Shown here piece after piece: positions 46,469-58,717 of a DNA stretch of 64,000 bases. Numbering within the stretch: the stretch's first letter is position 1; the number at the start of each line of letters is the position of its first letter. The notes beneath the pieces were generated by a model. The model worked only from the letters and a program-made list of their open reading frames with translations. It searched no databases and was not told where the DNA came from. Source of the DNA: Citrus sinensis (taxonomy: Eukaryota > Streptophyta > Magnoliopsida > Sapindales > Rutaceae); contig NC_068563.1 in NCBI RefSeq assembly GCF_022201045.2, positions 2,666,001 through 2,730,000 on the forward strand. The letters run 5' to 3'. Position numbers and translations under genes: made by a program.

Positions 46469-49400
46469 ATGGGCAAATCAAAATTAGCATTGCATAACCC
46501 ACCCGGACCGATTAAAGAACCGGGAATGATGAAGATACCTTATGTTGATCACTTCCCTGGGCGTATCACGAGTATGTGCAAATTAGATGTCGTTGTTAAT
46601 GCCATCCGGGAAAAATTAACAAGGCAACAGTTGAAGCTGTTCAAAGACGATATATTTGGGCATTTTCTACAGTGCCGGAGCTATCTGTTCAGTGGCGTGA
46701 TTGTGCACAATATATTGCTTCGGCAAGTGTCACATGGCGATGGAAATGACAAAGATGAGTTATGGTTTCAAGTTGGCGACCATTTGATACGGCTATCGAT
46801 TGGAGAGTGGTGCATAGTAACGGGACTTTGCTATGGCGAAAAAGTATATTCCTAACGAAGCATAAAACAAATCATAGGTTACTTAATAAGTACTTTGGAG
46901 GCAGGATTTGCGATATAAATCTTGGCCAGTTCGAGGAAATATTTATGAACTTACGCTTCAAGACTATGAATGACATCGATGCGCTAAAAATTGCCATGTT
47001 TTACTTTGCTGATAGAGTGCTACACGGAAGAAAGGATCATTGTCAAATCAATTTCAATTTACTTAATGAGGTAGATGACATAAATCATTTTCGAAGTATT
47101 CCGTGGGGTCGTTTGTCATGGGAAACAATATATAAAAGCATTAATAATGTATTGAACGGCAAAGCCAAAAAATTTAAGAAGGCAAGCGCAAAAAATCCAT
47201 TGCATAGAATTGAGAAATACAACTTTTACGGCTTTACGTCGGCAGTGCATGTGAGTGAAGAATTTTTTTTTATAACTTAGTTTTGTTATAATAAATATTT
47301 AATGACACATTTTTTTACTTCATATCTTTCCTTGTTGAAGGCATTGATTTTTGAAGCGATCGAAGGACTACCATTAGAGTGGGTGGAGAAAATTAAGAGG
47401 AAGGGTGCTCGGATCGTGCGATGGAAGCCCGTGGCTTCTTCAAATATTAACTTCGGCGAAGTGTATTCATACCTGAACGAGCGTCTTGTAAGTCATTTAT
47501 ATGTATGTCTGTATATAACTATTACATAATATATGGTTATACTAATTAGAAATTTGGTAATCTTTACGACAGGATGGTACCATTTTCCAAACCCTCAAAC
47601 CGGATGCAAAGGAGAGAGCCACAAATTATTGGAAGAGTGTCGAGGATTACGTGCCATATTTGCCAAGTTGGGTCCGTAATGTGGGTATCATCTACAGTAT
47701 CATTGAAAACCGGATGCAAAGTCATTAATATGTTTGTTTTTTTGGTATTTACTGTTTTCTGTTTTACTTGGTGCAGCACCAGCCTTCAATCAATGCGCCA
47801 TCCAGTATAGGGCCAAACGAGGTGGATCCTGACCCCACGAGCGAAATAGGACTGGAGCAGAGTCATGTTGAGGATGCCGGTGCTGCCGACGACCATTATG
47901 AATCCGCACATGATTCAGATGACAAAAATGAGCCAGAGGTAACTTCTGTCGGAACTTCAATTTACAATGCACATATACCTATCCGGCATTTTGTCATTAC
48001 TTTCTTATTTGCGTAAATTGTAGGCAAGGACTAAGTTCCGCAATGATTATTTCGTTGGACGACTGGATAAAATAGAGTCTTCCATTCACGAGTTGAGGTC
48101 GGAACTTCAGACTGGACACAGTTCCATTAACGAACTGAGGTCATAAATTATGGCGGAACGCAGAGAAGCACAACAATATAGAGCAGCGGTCATGGGGTTT
48201 ATGGCTTCGTTTGGCGCGGGTGCTTCAAAGGGCGCGTACGGTGATTCTCCGTTTGGCCCCTCGCACACGGTGAGCAAGTTCCATACGTTTTTGGATTGTT
48301 ATTATGATTTCAAACCCGAACTTATGTTAATATGTTAATCTCCTCGAAACAACAGGCCCCAGATGGCTATGGTCCGAACGTTGATGCTGGCTATGGTACG
48401 CATACTGATGCTGGTAATGACGACGAGCACACCCCTATGTCCTTGTACAGTGTATATGGGGGCATAAGTGATGACAGTGTACAGATATTCACGGAGGCAC
48501 CTCCCGGCGTTAGTAAGTTTGGGCGTCCGTACCGACCGTCGTATATATTTGGCAGTCCTTACTTCATTCCTCCTTTCAAGAGAGTTAGGAATGTCAGGCC
48601 TATACCCGCACTCAACATTACGAACTATGAAATTAATGAAAGATCGAGTGTGGATATGAATCCGCTTAGGGGACTAGAAGACTCAAGGCTATGTGAGGAG
48701 TTTGATCAGTGGTTTGCCGGCAACATTTCCGTGGATCGGCCTGTCCAACAACCTCGAAATTTCTTTGAAATACTCATAGGCAATGCTTCGATAGGGTGGC
48801 TTGGTGACGAGGTAAGTGTGTTTAATGGTCAGTACATTACAATACACAATAATATTTCTGCTGCCATGGATAATGATATAAATTTACTTGGTATAATCCC
48901 TTCACAGCATATTCACACGTATTACCGCTTGATCAACGAGAAGCAACGACGGTTTCCAAATGCACTACCACAGCGCGTCACGCATACAGATACATTCTTT
49001 TGGGCATGTTTTCGAATTTTATAATCATTAATTAACATTTCGATGTTTGAAATATCTCGAAATGTTATTAATTTTCTACTCATCGTGTAATAGGTGTTCC
49101 TAAAGCAATTATGGAACAATGGTAGTTGTGATGTCCATTCATTACAATATGGCAACAACTTGAGCAGCTATATGGATGGGCGGGAAGATCTCATGTCCAA
49201 ACCGTTTACGGATGTTGATATGGTAAGAATTGTCATCATATCGTATGGTAATTGTGTATAAAATATACTAATTTACCAATTTATTTATGTAGATATTCAT
49301 CCCTGTGAATTTGGGCGGCGATCATTGGGTATTAGCTCGAGCGGACCTTCGCGCGAGGAGGATGCGGATTTACGACTCGTTGGTTACCTTTCGCGAGGAC

Positions 49401-49691
49401 AAAACATATTTGCTTAAATTCAAACCTCTTCAGGTCGTCTTCCCTCAATGGCTTCAAGATGTTGGATTCTACAACATTCGACCTGAGCTGCAGAGTGCCG
49501 ACTCTTGGAAAGTAAGAATCGTTAAGGATGTGCCCCAACAAGAACCTGGAAGTGGTGATTGCGGTGTATTTATGTTGATGTTTACAATGTATTTGATGTT
49601 CGGGCTAAAACTTGATTTTGATAGTAGCCACGGGCATTACTTCAGGAAGAAAATTGCTGTAGATATATTCACGGGCGATATTGCCTTGTAA
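46469..49691 (+). pseudogene. MULE-borne Ulp1-like protease gene (DUF1985 + peptidase C48)
   Basis: Starts MGKSKLALHNPPG. A DUF1985-like domain follows (LSIGEWCIVTGLCYGE, YFGGRICDINLGQFEE, ALKIAMFYFADRVL, IPWGRLSWETIYKSINNVL). Further exons include 47341-47490, about 47573-47670 and acidic low-complexity exons near 47777-47940 and 48024-48145; then about 48356-48810, 48908-49000, 49094-49222 and 49293-49691. The last carries the Ulp1 catalytic set: His in GGDHWVLA, Asp in IYDSL, Gln in VPQQEPGSGDCGVF and Cys in GDCGVF. Ulp1 enzymes process or remove SUMO; why MULEs carry one is unknown. The reading frame changes once near 46845 and a stop falls at about 48144 after INELRS, so as it stands the gene is probably broken despite an intact active site. 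Exon limits here are approximate. Confidence 0.8.
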
Positions 49692-49923
49692 GTCGTTGTA
49701 TTGTATTCAGACTTGATGTATGGATGTAGATTGTTTTTCTAATAGATATAAACTTTTGATATATTCATATATTTAGCTATAAATAATTATTCATCATGGG
49801 ATTTTTACTCATTATGCAAATGAACATAACATAATATACCTCATTACATATAACTCATTACAAATAATTGTAATATAAATTATAATAAGAGTTTAGAATC
49901 CATAATTAGTTATAATGACACAG

Positions 49924-51629
49924 TCAGTTTGGATTCGACACAATGGGATTTTTACATCTCTTGCGGTTATGACCGGGTTGGTTGCATCGACCACATCTCA
50001 CAGTTCTTCGGTTAACATCCTCACCGATAGAATGAATTCTTAACTCTGGACGACGACCTGGTGGTGGTGTTTCGATCGGTGGATTAACTCTGATTTCTTG
50101 GATTTCTTCTGGAATGTCCCCAACAAGCTCCACTGGTTCTGCATATGCCATGACCAATGAATCTTTAGAGTAATAATCAGAGCAAAGACTTATGTAATCG
50201 ACACGGACGATCAGACAAGCAGCAATTGCATGCGCACAAACCAGCTGATCGAGTTGGAATACTCTACAAGAGCAAGTTCTTTCATGAATGTCAACTATCC
50301 CTTCCTTCATACCACCACCCAAAACATGAAATCGATGCTGAGACACTGGCCGAACGGTCATTCTTTCGGCCAAAAATCTCCTTTCGCCGACTATCTCATC
50401 TGCCCACGTCGTTAGACGAGTGCTCATCGATTCAGCCACAAGTTTTCTATCATAAAACCATTGCTGTAATGTTTTTCTAAAGTGATCAACAAGATGAGTA
50501 ATAGGAAATTTTTGCGGTTCCCTCATTAAAGAATTCACGCTTTCTGCAATGTTGGTGGTAAGTATGTTGTATCTCCTACCTTCAAATTCGGACCTTGCCC
50601 AGTTACACGTGCCCACATTATTCTCCAAGTAATCAGCCACGGCCGAGTGGAGCGTGCAATCTTGAAATCAAACTTTTCCCGCAAGGCCACTTTGCGCAAT
50701 TCCAATATTAACTCATTCTTCTCAGCGAACAACTTTCCCACACTAATGTCGGCAGAATTACAGCTTCTAACTAAGTCTGGAGCAACCAAGTTTGAAGGCA
50801 AAACTGGAGCAAGACTCATCAGGGGATCAACTGTTGTCCTCCTCCTCGAACGGGCCATCGGAGGAATAGGTCGATTCTCTCTATTGTTAACAGGAATATC
50901 ATACTGATTCTCATCCTCATCATTGATAGGAATATCGGAATGACCAGTGTTCCTATCATCAACTTCAGTATTGGAGTTCATGCCTTGCACATTATTAGCT
51001 TATGTGTTGTTAGTGTTATAACCAGGATCATCATAACTGCGGAACTCATTATTCTGAAATGGAGAGTAATGTTGCCCTAACGATGTCCGTAATGGTAACA
51101 CATTATCTTCAACATCCGCTAACGTAATGCCATTATCATCAATAGTGTCATTGTTTTTGTTGACTGGTGAGTAATGTTGTTGGAACGACATTTGTTGTGG
51201 TATCACCTCTTCCTCAATATCGGGGACAGACTCGTTTGCTCTAAACGAACTTTCACTTTCCACAAGTGGCTCAGGATTTTCTGCCGGAACTCGAGGATGT
51301 GTGGTGACAAATATATGGATGCATCCATAATTGACCACATCAGAGGCCATGTGCAGCACAACATTAACCATTTCATCATTAAATATATCCATAGGTAGTG
51401 AGCATGCACGATACATTGTGTTACTCGATCTCAAAGTTGTCTTCATTGACAAACTATATTCATTAGGATTTATTTGTAAAACTTCATACACCCTTGCCAT
51501 AAATTGCTCAAACGTACAATCTTTCCGAACTAAAAATGTTGTATTCTTCGCATTCACATACTCCGTACGGCCATCTGCTAATGTCTCCCACCAACCGTCA
51601 TAACATAATTGAAGTACAACAGAATCCAT
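49924..51629 (-). pseudogene. MudrA-type transposase gene lacking its DDE core
   Basis: From ATG at 51629 the N-terminal domain reads MDSVVLQLCYDGWW, then an acidic linker. An in-frame stop occurs at 51000, after which the same frame continues (from Met at 50990) to a MuDR-like motif ending FDFKIARSTRPW near 50640. Here the sequence jumps, in another frame, to ADYLENNVGTCNWARSEFEG, a region that normally lies after the catalytic domain. The SWIM zinc finger (CSCRVFQLDQLVCAHAIAAC) and a C-terminal zinc knuckle (CGRCNQPGHNRKRC) are complete. The whole DDE transposase domain is missing, so the product could bind DNA at most. Confidence 0.85.
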
Positions 51630-51839
51630 TAAACCTAAAAAAAAAAACAAAAGAGATAAGATTTCACGTTACAAAACCTAGTAAAAATGAATATGTAGTA
51701 CATTTATGTGGATGAAATGAAGTATACAATTTTGGATTTACTTCGTCTCATCGTAAGCTTCGAAACGATATATTATACACCTAAAACGGACACATGTAGC
51801 CCACGTTATTACTTTCGGAAAATAACTTAAATTTAGTGA

Positions 51840-52135
51840 AACAGGCAATGGGACAGGTGCCTGTCTCACATAAAACCAGCAGATTTATGTGAGACAGACA
51901 CCTGTCCCACTTGCTTGTCTCACATAAAACCAGTGGTAACAAGTGAGACAGGCGCCTGTCCCACTTGCCTGTCTCACATAAAACCAGTGGTAACAAGTGA
52001 GACAGGCGCTTGTCTCACATGCCTGTCCCACTTGCCTGTCGCACATATTTTGGTGAGACAGGCAAGTGGGACAGGCACATGTCTCACATAAAACCAGTAG
52101 ATTTATGTGAGACAGGTGCTTGTCTCACTTGTTCT
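51840..52135. repeat. Array of self-complementary GAGACAGGCGCCTGTC units (right)
   Basis: Units such as GTGAGACAGGCGCCTGTCCC alternate in both orientations with ACATAAAACCAG spacers. Within it a roughly 54-bp tandem unit (CACATAAAACCAGTGGTAAC plus AAGTGAGACAGGCG) is present twice, at about 51911 and 51965. It lies between the start of the transposase gene and the right inverted repeat, mirroring the left array. A 71-residue frame through it is only the translated repeat. Confidence 0.88.
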
Positions 52136-52539
52136 GGGCTTCTGTTTTACTCGATTTTTCAGGAGTTTCAATGATTGATTTTCATTTCTCAACTCAAACT
52201 AACTACTTTAACAAGTCACATTGTTTTGTTAATGAAAAATAACAACATTTGCAATAAAAACTCACTTCAATTTCGAACTCAAATGATAAAATCAATAGAT
52301 TAAAAGTTTAGGTTATGGTAAGAGTATAAACTAACCTTAAGAAGCTCTCCAATTGATAATTATATCTTCAATTATGTAATGTTTGTTTGATGAAATTTGC
52401 TAATTTATTGAGAGTGATGGAGTTTGTTGAGTGATGGAGTTTGTTAAGTTGAAAAGAGAAAAGTGGTGGAGGTGCTGGAATTGAAGAGGGAAAATGGCAT
52501 GCCTTTGTAAATTTGATGAAAATGATGAGGTAATGTAGT

Positions 52540-52635
52540 CCAAAAATAGGGTATTTGGCTAATTATGATAGAAAAAAGTTTGAGGGGTTAAAGTTGAAAA
52601 ATACATAATTTTTTGGCTATTTTTGTAAATTTCCC
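52540..52635 (-). repeat. Right terminal inverted repeat of the large MULE
   Basis: Inverted partner of 45605-45700; ends AAATTTCCC directly before the second copy of the 9-bp duplication. Confidence 0.9.
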
Positions 52636-53067
52636 CAGAAGCAGACTCTATTATAACTTGAATCTATTGTATATTATAGAAATTGAAAAAAATTCTTTAC
52701 CTTATTTTCTTGAGTATCTAATTGAAAGTGGATTTAATTAAGATTTATCTTGAACTTTTAACTCAATCCAACGGTATAAATCATATCATATAGTCATATC
52801 TTAGATGGATTTCGGTTCGGGTTAATTAGACTAATATGGGTAGCCGAACACCTAATAAATTAAAAAAAAATCTAAATAAAATGAGGAAAACCGACACCGT
52901 TTTCAATATGGTCTTGACTTACTCCCAAGCGCACCGTTTATTATTCTGACTGACTCCACAACAAAAACCCTGATTTTGGGTTTAAAGAACTACACACAAT
53001 CAGCAAAAAACCCGTATTCCCTCGGTATAGCTATTTGGCATTCGCTAAGCAACGAGAGCGAACGACG

Positions 53068-56000
53068 ATGGATGGCGCGTCGTACCAGCGATTCCCGAAG
53101 GTCAAAATCCGCGAGCTCAAAGACGACTACGCCAAATTCGAGCTCCGGGACACCGACGCCTCCATGGCCAACGCGCTTCGGCGCGTGATGATCGCTGAGG
53201 TCCCCACCATCGCCATCGACCTCGTCGAAATCGAGGTCAACTCCTCCGTCCTCAACGACGAGTTCATCGCTCACCGCCTCGGCCTCATTCCCCTCACCAG
53301 CGAACGCGCCATGAGCATGCGCTTCTCACGTGACTGCGACGCCTGTGACGGTGACGGCCAGTGCGAGTTTTGCTCGGTCGAGTTCCACTTGAGAGCCAAG
53401 TGTCACTCCGACCAGACCTTGGATGTCACCAGTAAGGATTTGTACAGTTCCGATCATTCGGTTGTTCCCGTCGATTTTGTTGATCCTGCTGGCTACGATT
53501 CCACGGATCAGCAAAGGTTAATTTTTTTTTTTAAAGTAATTTTAACTATAAAGTTTATATTTTCAAACCTAGAAATTTTTCTTTTTTATAATTTGGTAAT
53601 GTTGTTAACACCTTTCCCTAAGATATCGAATTTACTCGTGTGACTTGAATTCTTGAAAATTGTTATATATTTTTGGTGGTTTCATCTTATTGTTAGAACT
53701 ATTTTAGGGCTTTTCAATTAAGAAAAAAAATGAAATTAGAATGGGGGTGGTATTACTGAGGCTTACTAGGTTCTTGGAAGTATTTTAAAATTCATATGGT
53801 TACAAGATCTAAAATTGACCTGAATTTCCTTCAGCTTATCCAGAGGATGGATTAAAGTTTTTCATAGTTTAAAATGTTATCTTTAGGATCCTTTCTTCTG
53901 AGTTTGTTACTTTGAGATTGAAAACTGGTCCTTTTACTGTGTGATTGAGTTGGAGAGTACACAACTATACCCAGCCAGTTCTTTTTTTTAATTGATTATA
54001 ACTTTTTTTGGGTTTTGACATGCAAGCATTTTTGCTTTGTTCACATTTGTTATAGTTAGTGGGGATAGAATTGCTGATATCTGTGTCATAGTATCTTAAA
54101 GCTGTTCACCATTGCTTGATTTTGCATTGCAACTGCATTGGGTGTTTTTGGTTCTTTGCTTTCTCATTTGGCCTGCATAATATAGATTTGAAGTGCTAGA
54201 TTCTTGTTTGTATCTTAGAGAATGTTTGTTTAGTTTGTGGTCTTGCTAATATAGGGCATTGGCATTTTGTTCATACCAACCTTCTCTAATAGTTTGTTAT
54301 TGACATTATACTTTCTATTTTGCCTGTTGAGATACTACTGCCACTAGTTTAGGGCTTTAGGATTTTGTTTTTGGTGCACTGTGTGGAAAAAGTGTTAACA
54401 CATTCAAATCTTGATAACTATTTCACATTTTGTTGGCATTAAATTTATAATAATATTATTCCCTATATTCCTTCATTCTTTCTCTAAAATTTTCCTTTCC
54501 CCCCTTTAGAATGCAACGCATTTTGTTGCCTCTGCTAGGAATGTTAGTTTGTGAATGAAAAAGAAATAATATTTTTGTTATGCTTCATGTTATAAGTAAC
54601 ATAGTTTGAATTGGAGTTGGATTCTTTGGTGCTTAGGGGGATTATCATTGTAAAGTTGCGTCGTGGGCAAGAATTGAGGCTGAGAGCAATAGCCAGGAAG
54701 GGGATCGGCAAAGATCATGCAAAATGGTCACCTGCTGCAACTGTTACATTCATGTATGAACCGGAGATCCACATCAATGAAGATTTGATGGAATCTCTTT
54801 CACTTGAGGAAAAACAAAGCTGGGTTGAAAGTAGCCCTACCAAAGTGTTTGACATTGATCCTAATACTGGACAGGTTCGTTTTTAAAATATATATTATAT
54901 ACAAAAATATAGTTTCTAGTCAATTGTATTTATATAGTAGGCTAGTAGCTCTTTCATTCATTTCACTTGCTTGAGAAACATGCTTGCTTTTGTTGTAAAA
55001 TGTTCAGTTCTTATGTGCTAAATAAGGTAATTGTTTGAGAGGGACTTTTTATGAGAGATGCAATATTTAGCATTGTGCCTGTCATTCCGCATAGATTTTA
55101 AGTCAATTACAATTTTACAGTGAGTTGAGGATGCATGTGCAAACTAGCTTTACACTAAGTTGGGTCTATTTTATGAATAACTGTTATTTGCTACTGTGAT
55201 GCTCAGTTGAGAGTTACTGTTAATAAAATGGAGGAACATTCAAAATCTGGGAAGATTCTTAGATTGTATTGAGTGGTTTTACACAGATGAGTATGAAGGG
55301 TTTAGACACATGCGTTAGTGACCTTGTAGTCTATTAGTGTTGTCACCAAAGGGGCATAGAGCAGCACTTTTCTGGATTCTTATCTATAGAATTAGAATGT
55401 CAATCTATTTTCTTTCAGTCTCCTTGAGTTTTCTAAAATCCCAAAATAAGATTTTCAAATGGAAATATTTACCTGGTAACTTTTAGCAGTTCTTCATCCT
55501 TGGACTTTTCTTATGTAAACCTCATTTTTGTAGCCGATCTGATATTCCAATGGTTCTTGGTCTGGGAATTCGGTGGAAAAGTTATTTCAAGTTTGGAAGT
55601 CTCAAAGTGAATTTCTTGTAGCTCTGCTTTTTGAATGTGTTGAGTGTTTTCTTTTCTTTATGTTCTATAGTATAAAATGAAATAATCATAGTTCTCTCTT
55701 ATTGTTATCCACACCATGCTGGTGTATGATGCATATTAATGTAGTAATCCAGAATAGACGAAGAAGGTTCGTGGAGGTATTTACAGGGTTAGACATTTGT
55801 GGGTGTTTCAAAGAGAGGGTGAAGGAGACAGGGAGGAAGGGGAAGAGAGAATAGTAGCAGTAGTTAATAGTTCTGATGAGATCATTTCTTTTTTGATGCC
55901 CTTTTCACTTAAAAGAAATGGCCTTTTAACGTCATATGATATTTTGTTTATTTAATAGGTTTATGTGGTCGATGCTGAGGCATACACTTATGATGATGAA

Positions 56001-56231
56001 GTGATAAAGAAAGCCGAGGCTATGGGAAAACCAGGACTCGTGGAGATCTATGCCAAAGAAGATAGTTTTATATTCACTGTTGAATCTACTGGTGCAATTA
56101 AAGCGTCTCAGCTGGTACTGAATGCCATAGAAGTCCTGAAGCAAAAGCTGGATGCAGTTCGCCTCTCTGAGGACACAGTAGAAGCTGATGATCAGTTTGG
56201 TGAACTTGGAGCACATATGCGAGGAGGATGA
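53068..56231 (+). CDS. NRPB3: DNA-directed RNA polymerase II/IV/V subunit 3
   Basis: Three exons: 53068-53516, 54637-54874 and 55959-56231, closing to 319 residues, the length of Arabidopsis NRPB3. An upstream in-frame ATG exists at 53035, but [14 protein letters not shown] at 53068 is the conserved family start. The subunit pairs with RPB11 as the eukaryotic counterpart of the bacterial alpha dimer and is shared by Pol II, IV and V in plants. Visible features: the alpha-like motif [20 protein letters not shown] (34-53), [15 protein letters not shown], four zinc-binding cysteines at 90, 93, 99 and 102 ([13 protein letters not shown]), [37 protein letters not shown] and the terminal [14 protein letters not shown]. 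Introns are about 1.1 kb each. The gene starts 432 bp from the MULE's right end. Confidence 0.96.
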
Positions 56232-57715
56232 TTCGTCAGTAACAGGACTGATTCGTCAGTTTGGTGAACTTGTGTGTTGAAGGATCTAGTAAATTAAATG
56301 AATCCATAACTAACCAAATGTTTTAACTATCATAATGGATGAATCTGTTTTCTGCAATCGTTCTTAGACATTTAGAAGACAGTTAACATTATTATCTTGT
56401 TTGGACTTCACGTCAAAGGTTACCAACTTCCCTACCGAGCATGTAAGCAGTGTATTAGATTATGCCAATAGATGGCGATTAATTTGGAACTATTATATGC
56501 TCTTGTAGTTCCTGTTGTTTATACTGTTTAAGGCTGTGCATATATTTTGGTATCATCGCATCTCGGTCTAATGAATTATATTTTAATATAACTCTGCCTG
56601 TTCTCCTTGAAAATATTACCACATCACCCTAAGTTTACAAAGTTTATGCTTACAATTTATCCTCACATTCCACATTATATAAAGTGTGCACGTGATATTG
56701 TAGGGGTACTAGACTAATAGCCAAGCCTGCTATTAGGCAAAGACATTTAAGTTATTTTCCACTCTTTTAACTCATCTCCTGTTGCTTTACGCCAAATTCA
56801 TTCAGATGCATGATAATTTAATGATAAATGTTAGAATCAGCTGTAAAGGCGCAAATGTGTTTTCGACTTTTTCTCGTTTATGTAACAGATTGGGATGTTT
56901 CGTGGACTCAACTTTTCTGTGTCTCAGGCGAAATGGCTGATAGCAGACTCTTTTTAGCCTTGATATAAAGAAGTTTGTGCAGAATCGTATCCGTCTTTTG
57001 GAATATATACTAATACCAACATTATTATATTGCCCCTTATTTCTTACCTTGCATTTGGAGCTTGGATTTGATTGTATTTAGAATTCTTTACGAAGTTTCC
57101 TGGCTTCGCAAAGGCTTTTCATATTTGGGCAATCTCATCATATTTATGTGACATGGTTTGTTAAATCACATGAAATTATGACCCCCGAAATGAATGATTC
57201 ATTTAGTTTCTTCTAAAATTGGCTTCCATTAATTGCAATGCTTCTAGAAATTGCTTTCGTTGTTACTGCAATTATTTATGGTTCAATTATTAGGGCTTTC
57301 ATGGAGCACATCAAATCATTCATACAACACGACATAGTTACCTTCGACTGCACAGGTATTTTGGCAGTAATTTCAATCACAGTCTTCTGTTCTCTTGTGG
57401 CTCATGAAATTTGATTTTATGGTATCTTCATATGGGGTACTCGATGTATTCAAGTCACGGGTTTCAAGTTTTGTGGTAAAAATTGTGGTCCAAGCAACAT
57501 TAATTGTTGCTGCAAGCCATGGCAAAAATCAGAACCACTTGAGAGAATATGAATAATCAATCTCATCCCACCATGAAGTTATTGGATAGATTAATAGATA
57601 GGAAAAATAGATGGTCTCATATTGATGAAGGCTATAGACACTATGACAAAAGAGATTGAGGCTATGGCAAACTGAGAAGAATTTTATGTTATAAAAAGAA
57701 GTGAAAGAATTATGA
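56232..57715. other. Intergenic region after NRPB3
   Basis: 3' region of NRPB3, then unique-looking AT-rich DNA. No gene or repeat recognised. Confidence 0.55.
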
Positions 57716-57723
57716 CTCTCAGT

Positions 57724-58447
57724 CACGGGTGGCAAAATGGATAAACAAATTGAATTCAAATCAATTCGTAAATGAATTGGATTAAAATTCTACTGATTCA
57801 GATTTGATTCGTTTATTAAACAAATTGAAATCTCATGATTCGAATTCAATTCGTTTATTAAACGAATATTCGGTTCGATTCGTTTAATTCGTTTAGTAGA
57901 ATTAATAAACGAAAGGAATCCGGATTTGTTAATTATTTGTTTATCCTATTATGAATCCATAACGAATCGAATCAAATTAAGATTCATTTACAATTCGTTT
58001 AGAAAAATATAATTAATAAACAAAATTAAGCAAAATAAAATAAAAAAGCCACAAATTTAATATCCTACAACAAAATACAAATAACCAAATCATGTTCAAA
58101 AATTAAATATACAGTCATCCAAATACTAAATTACAAATCCTTAATAATATAAATAAACTTCAAATTTAAAAAAAAATTCAAATAAATTTAAGGACAAAAA
58201 AATAATTTAATTAAACAAATTTTAAACAAATCAACTTGAATTTGATTCATTTATGACTCGTTTATTAAATTAATCTTAAACGAATAAACGAATCAATATC
58301 TTTGAACCCGGATTCGATTCGTTTAATTAGCGAAGCGAATCGAATTCACTCATTTATTAAACGAATCAATTTTTTCAAATCCAAATCCATTTAATTCGCA
58401 TCGAATCGAATCGAATAAACGAATCATGACTCATATTGCCACCCCTA
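57724..58447. mobile_element. hAT-like non-autonomous element with many CGAATC subterminal repeats
   Basis: Left terminus CACGGGTGGCAA and the reverse complement of the right terminus TAGGGGTGGCAA are hAT-style inverted repeats. They are flanked by CTCTCAGT (57716-57723) and CTTTCAGT (58448-58455), a 7-of-8 match to an 8-bp duplication. Both subterminal zones are packed with ATTCGTTTATTAAACGAAT-like words in direct and inverted orientation, as in hAT transposase-binding regions. No coding capacity. Confidence 0.78.
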
Positions 58448-58717
58448 CTTTCAGTCATCTACTTACACTAATGATTCAATTAGCAACTTTGCTGAAATTC
58501 TACAGCAATTTAACTTTACCCTATTTAGTTTAAACAATAGTTTCAATATTATTTATGAGACGTTACAGAACTGTAACACGTGAGCAATGTTTATTTCATC
58601 GTGGGCAATATGTATCCACGTATGCTTATTATTTGTCAAATTTTTTTACTTAGTTTCATTATTCGTGTAATCAAATCTATTATTTGAGTTTATATTACAA
58701 TCTTATGATATTATAAT

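Larger units (their letters stand above)
45605..52635. mobile_element. Ulp1-carrying Mutator-like element (Kaonashi-like MULE), 7.0 kb
   Basis: Both ends begin GGGAAATTTACAAAA (right end read as reverse complement). The inverted repeats continue for about 80-100 bp with an almost identical CAACTTTAACCCCTCAAAC core. The flanking 9-bp direct repeats CAGAAGCAG (45596-45604 and 52636-52644) are identical, which is diagnostic for Mutator transposition and implies a fairly recent insertion. Inside are a plus-strand gene with a DUF1985-like N-terminus and an Ulp1 cysteine-protease C-terminus, and a minus-strand MudrA-type transposase gene; the two converge near 49.7-49.9 kb. Each gene is preceded by an array of self-complementary repeats. 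The transposase lacks its catalytic core, so the copy is not autonomous. Confidence 0.93.

Noticed and set aside
45912-46497. Several overlapping Arg/Ala-rich frames of 90-155 residues on both strands
   Set aside because: They are translations of the CpG-rich palindromic array, open in nearly all frames at once, with no domain or splice support.
51781-51996. 71-residue frame with repeated LVLCETGKWDRRLSH-like units
   Set aside because: It is the translated 54-bp repeat of the MULE's right array, not a protein.
46072-52135. CRISPR-like regularly spaced palindromic repeats
   Set aside because: Plant nuclear context; units are degenerate, in both orientations, with no unique spacers or cas genes, and lie within a Mutator element.
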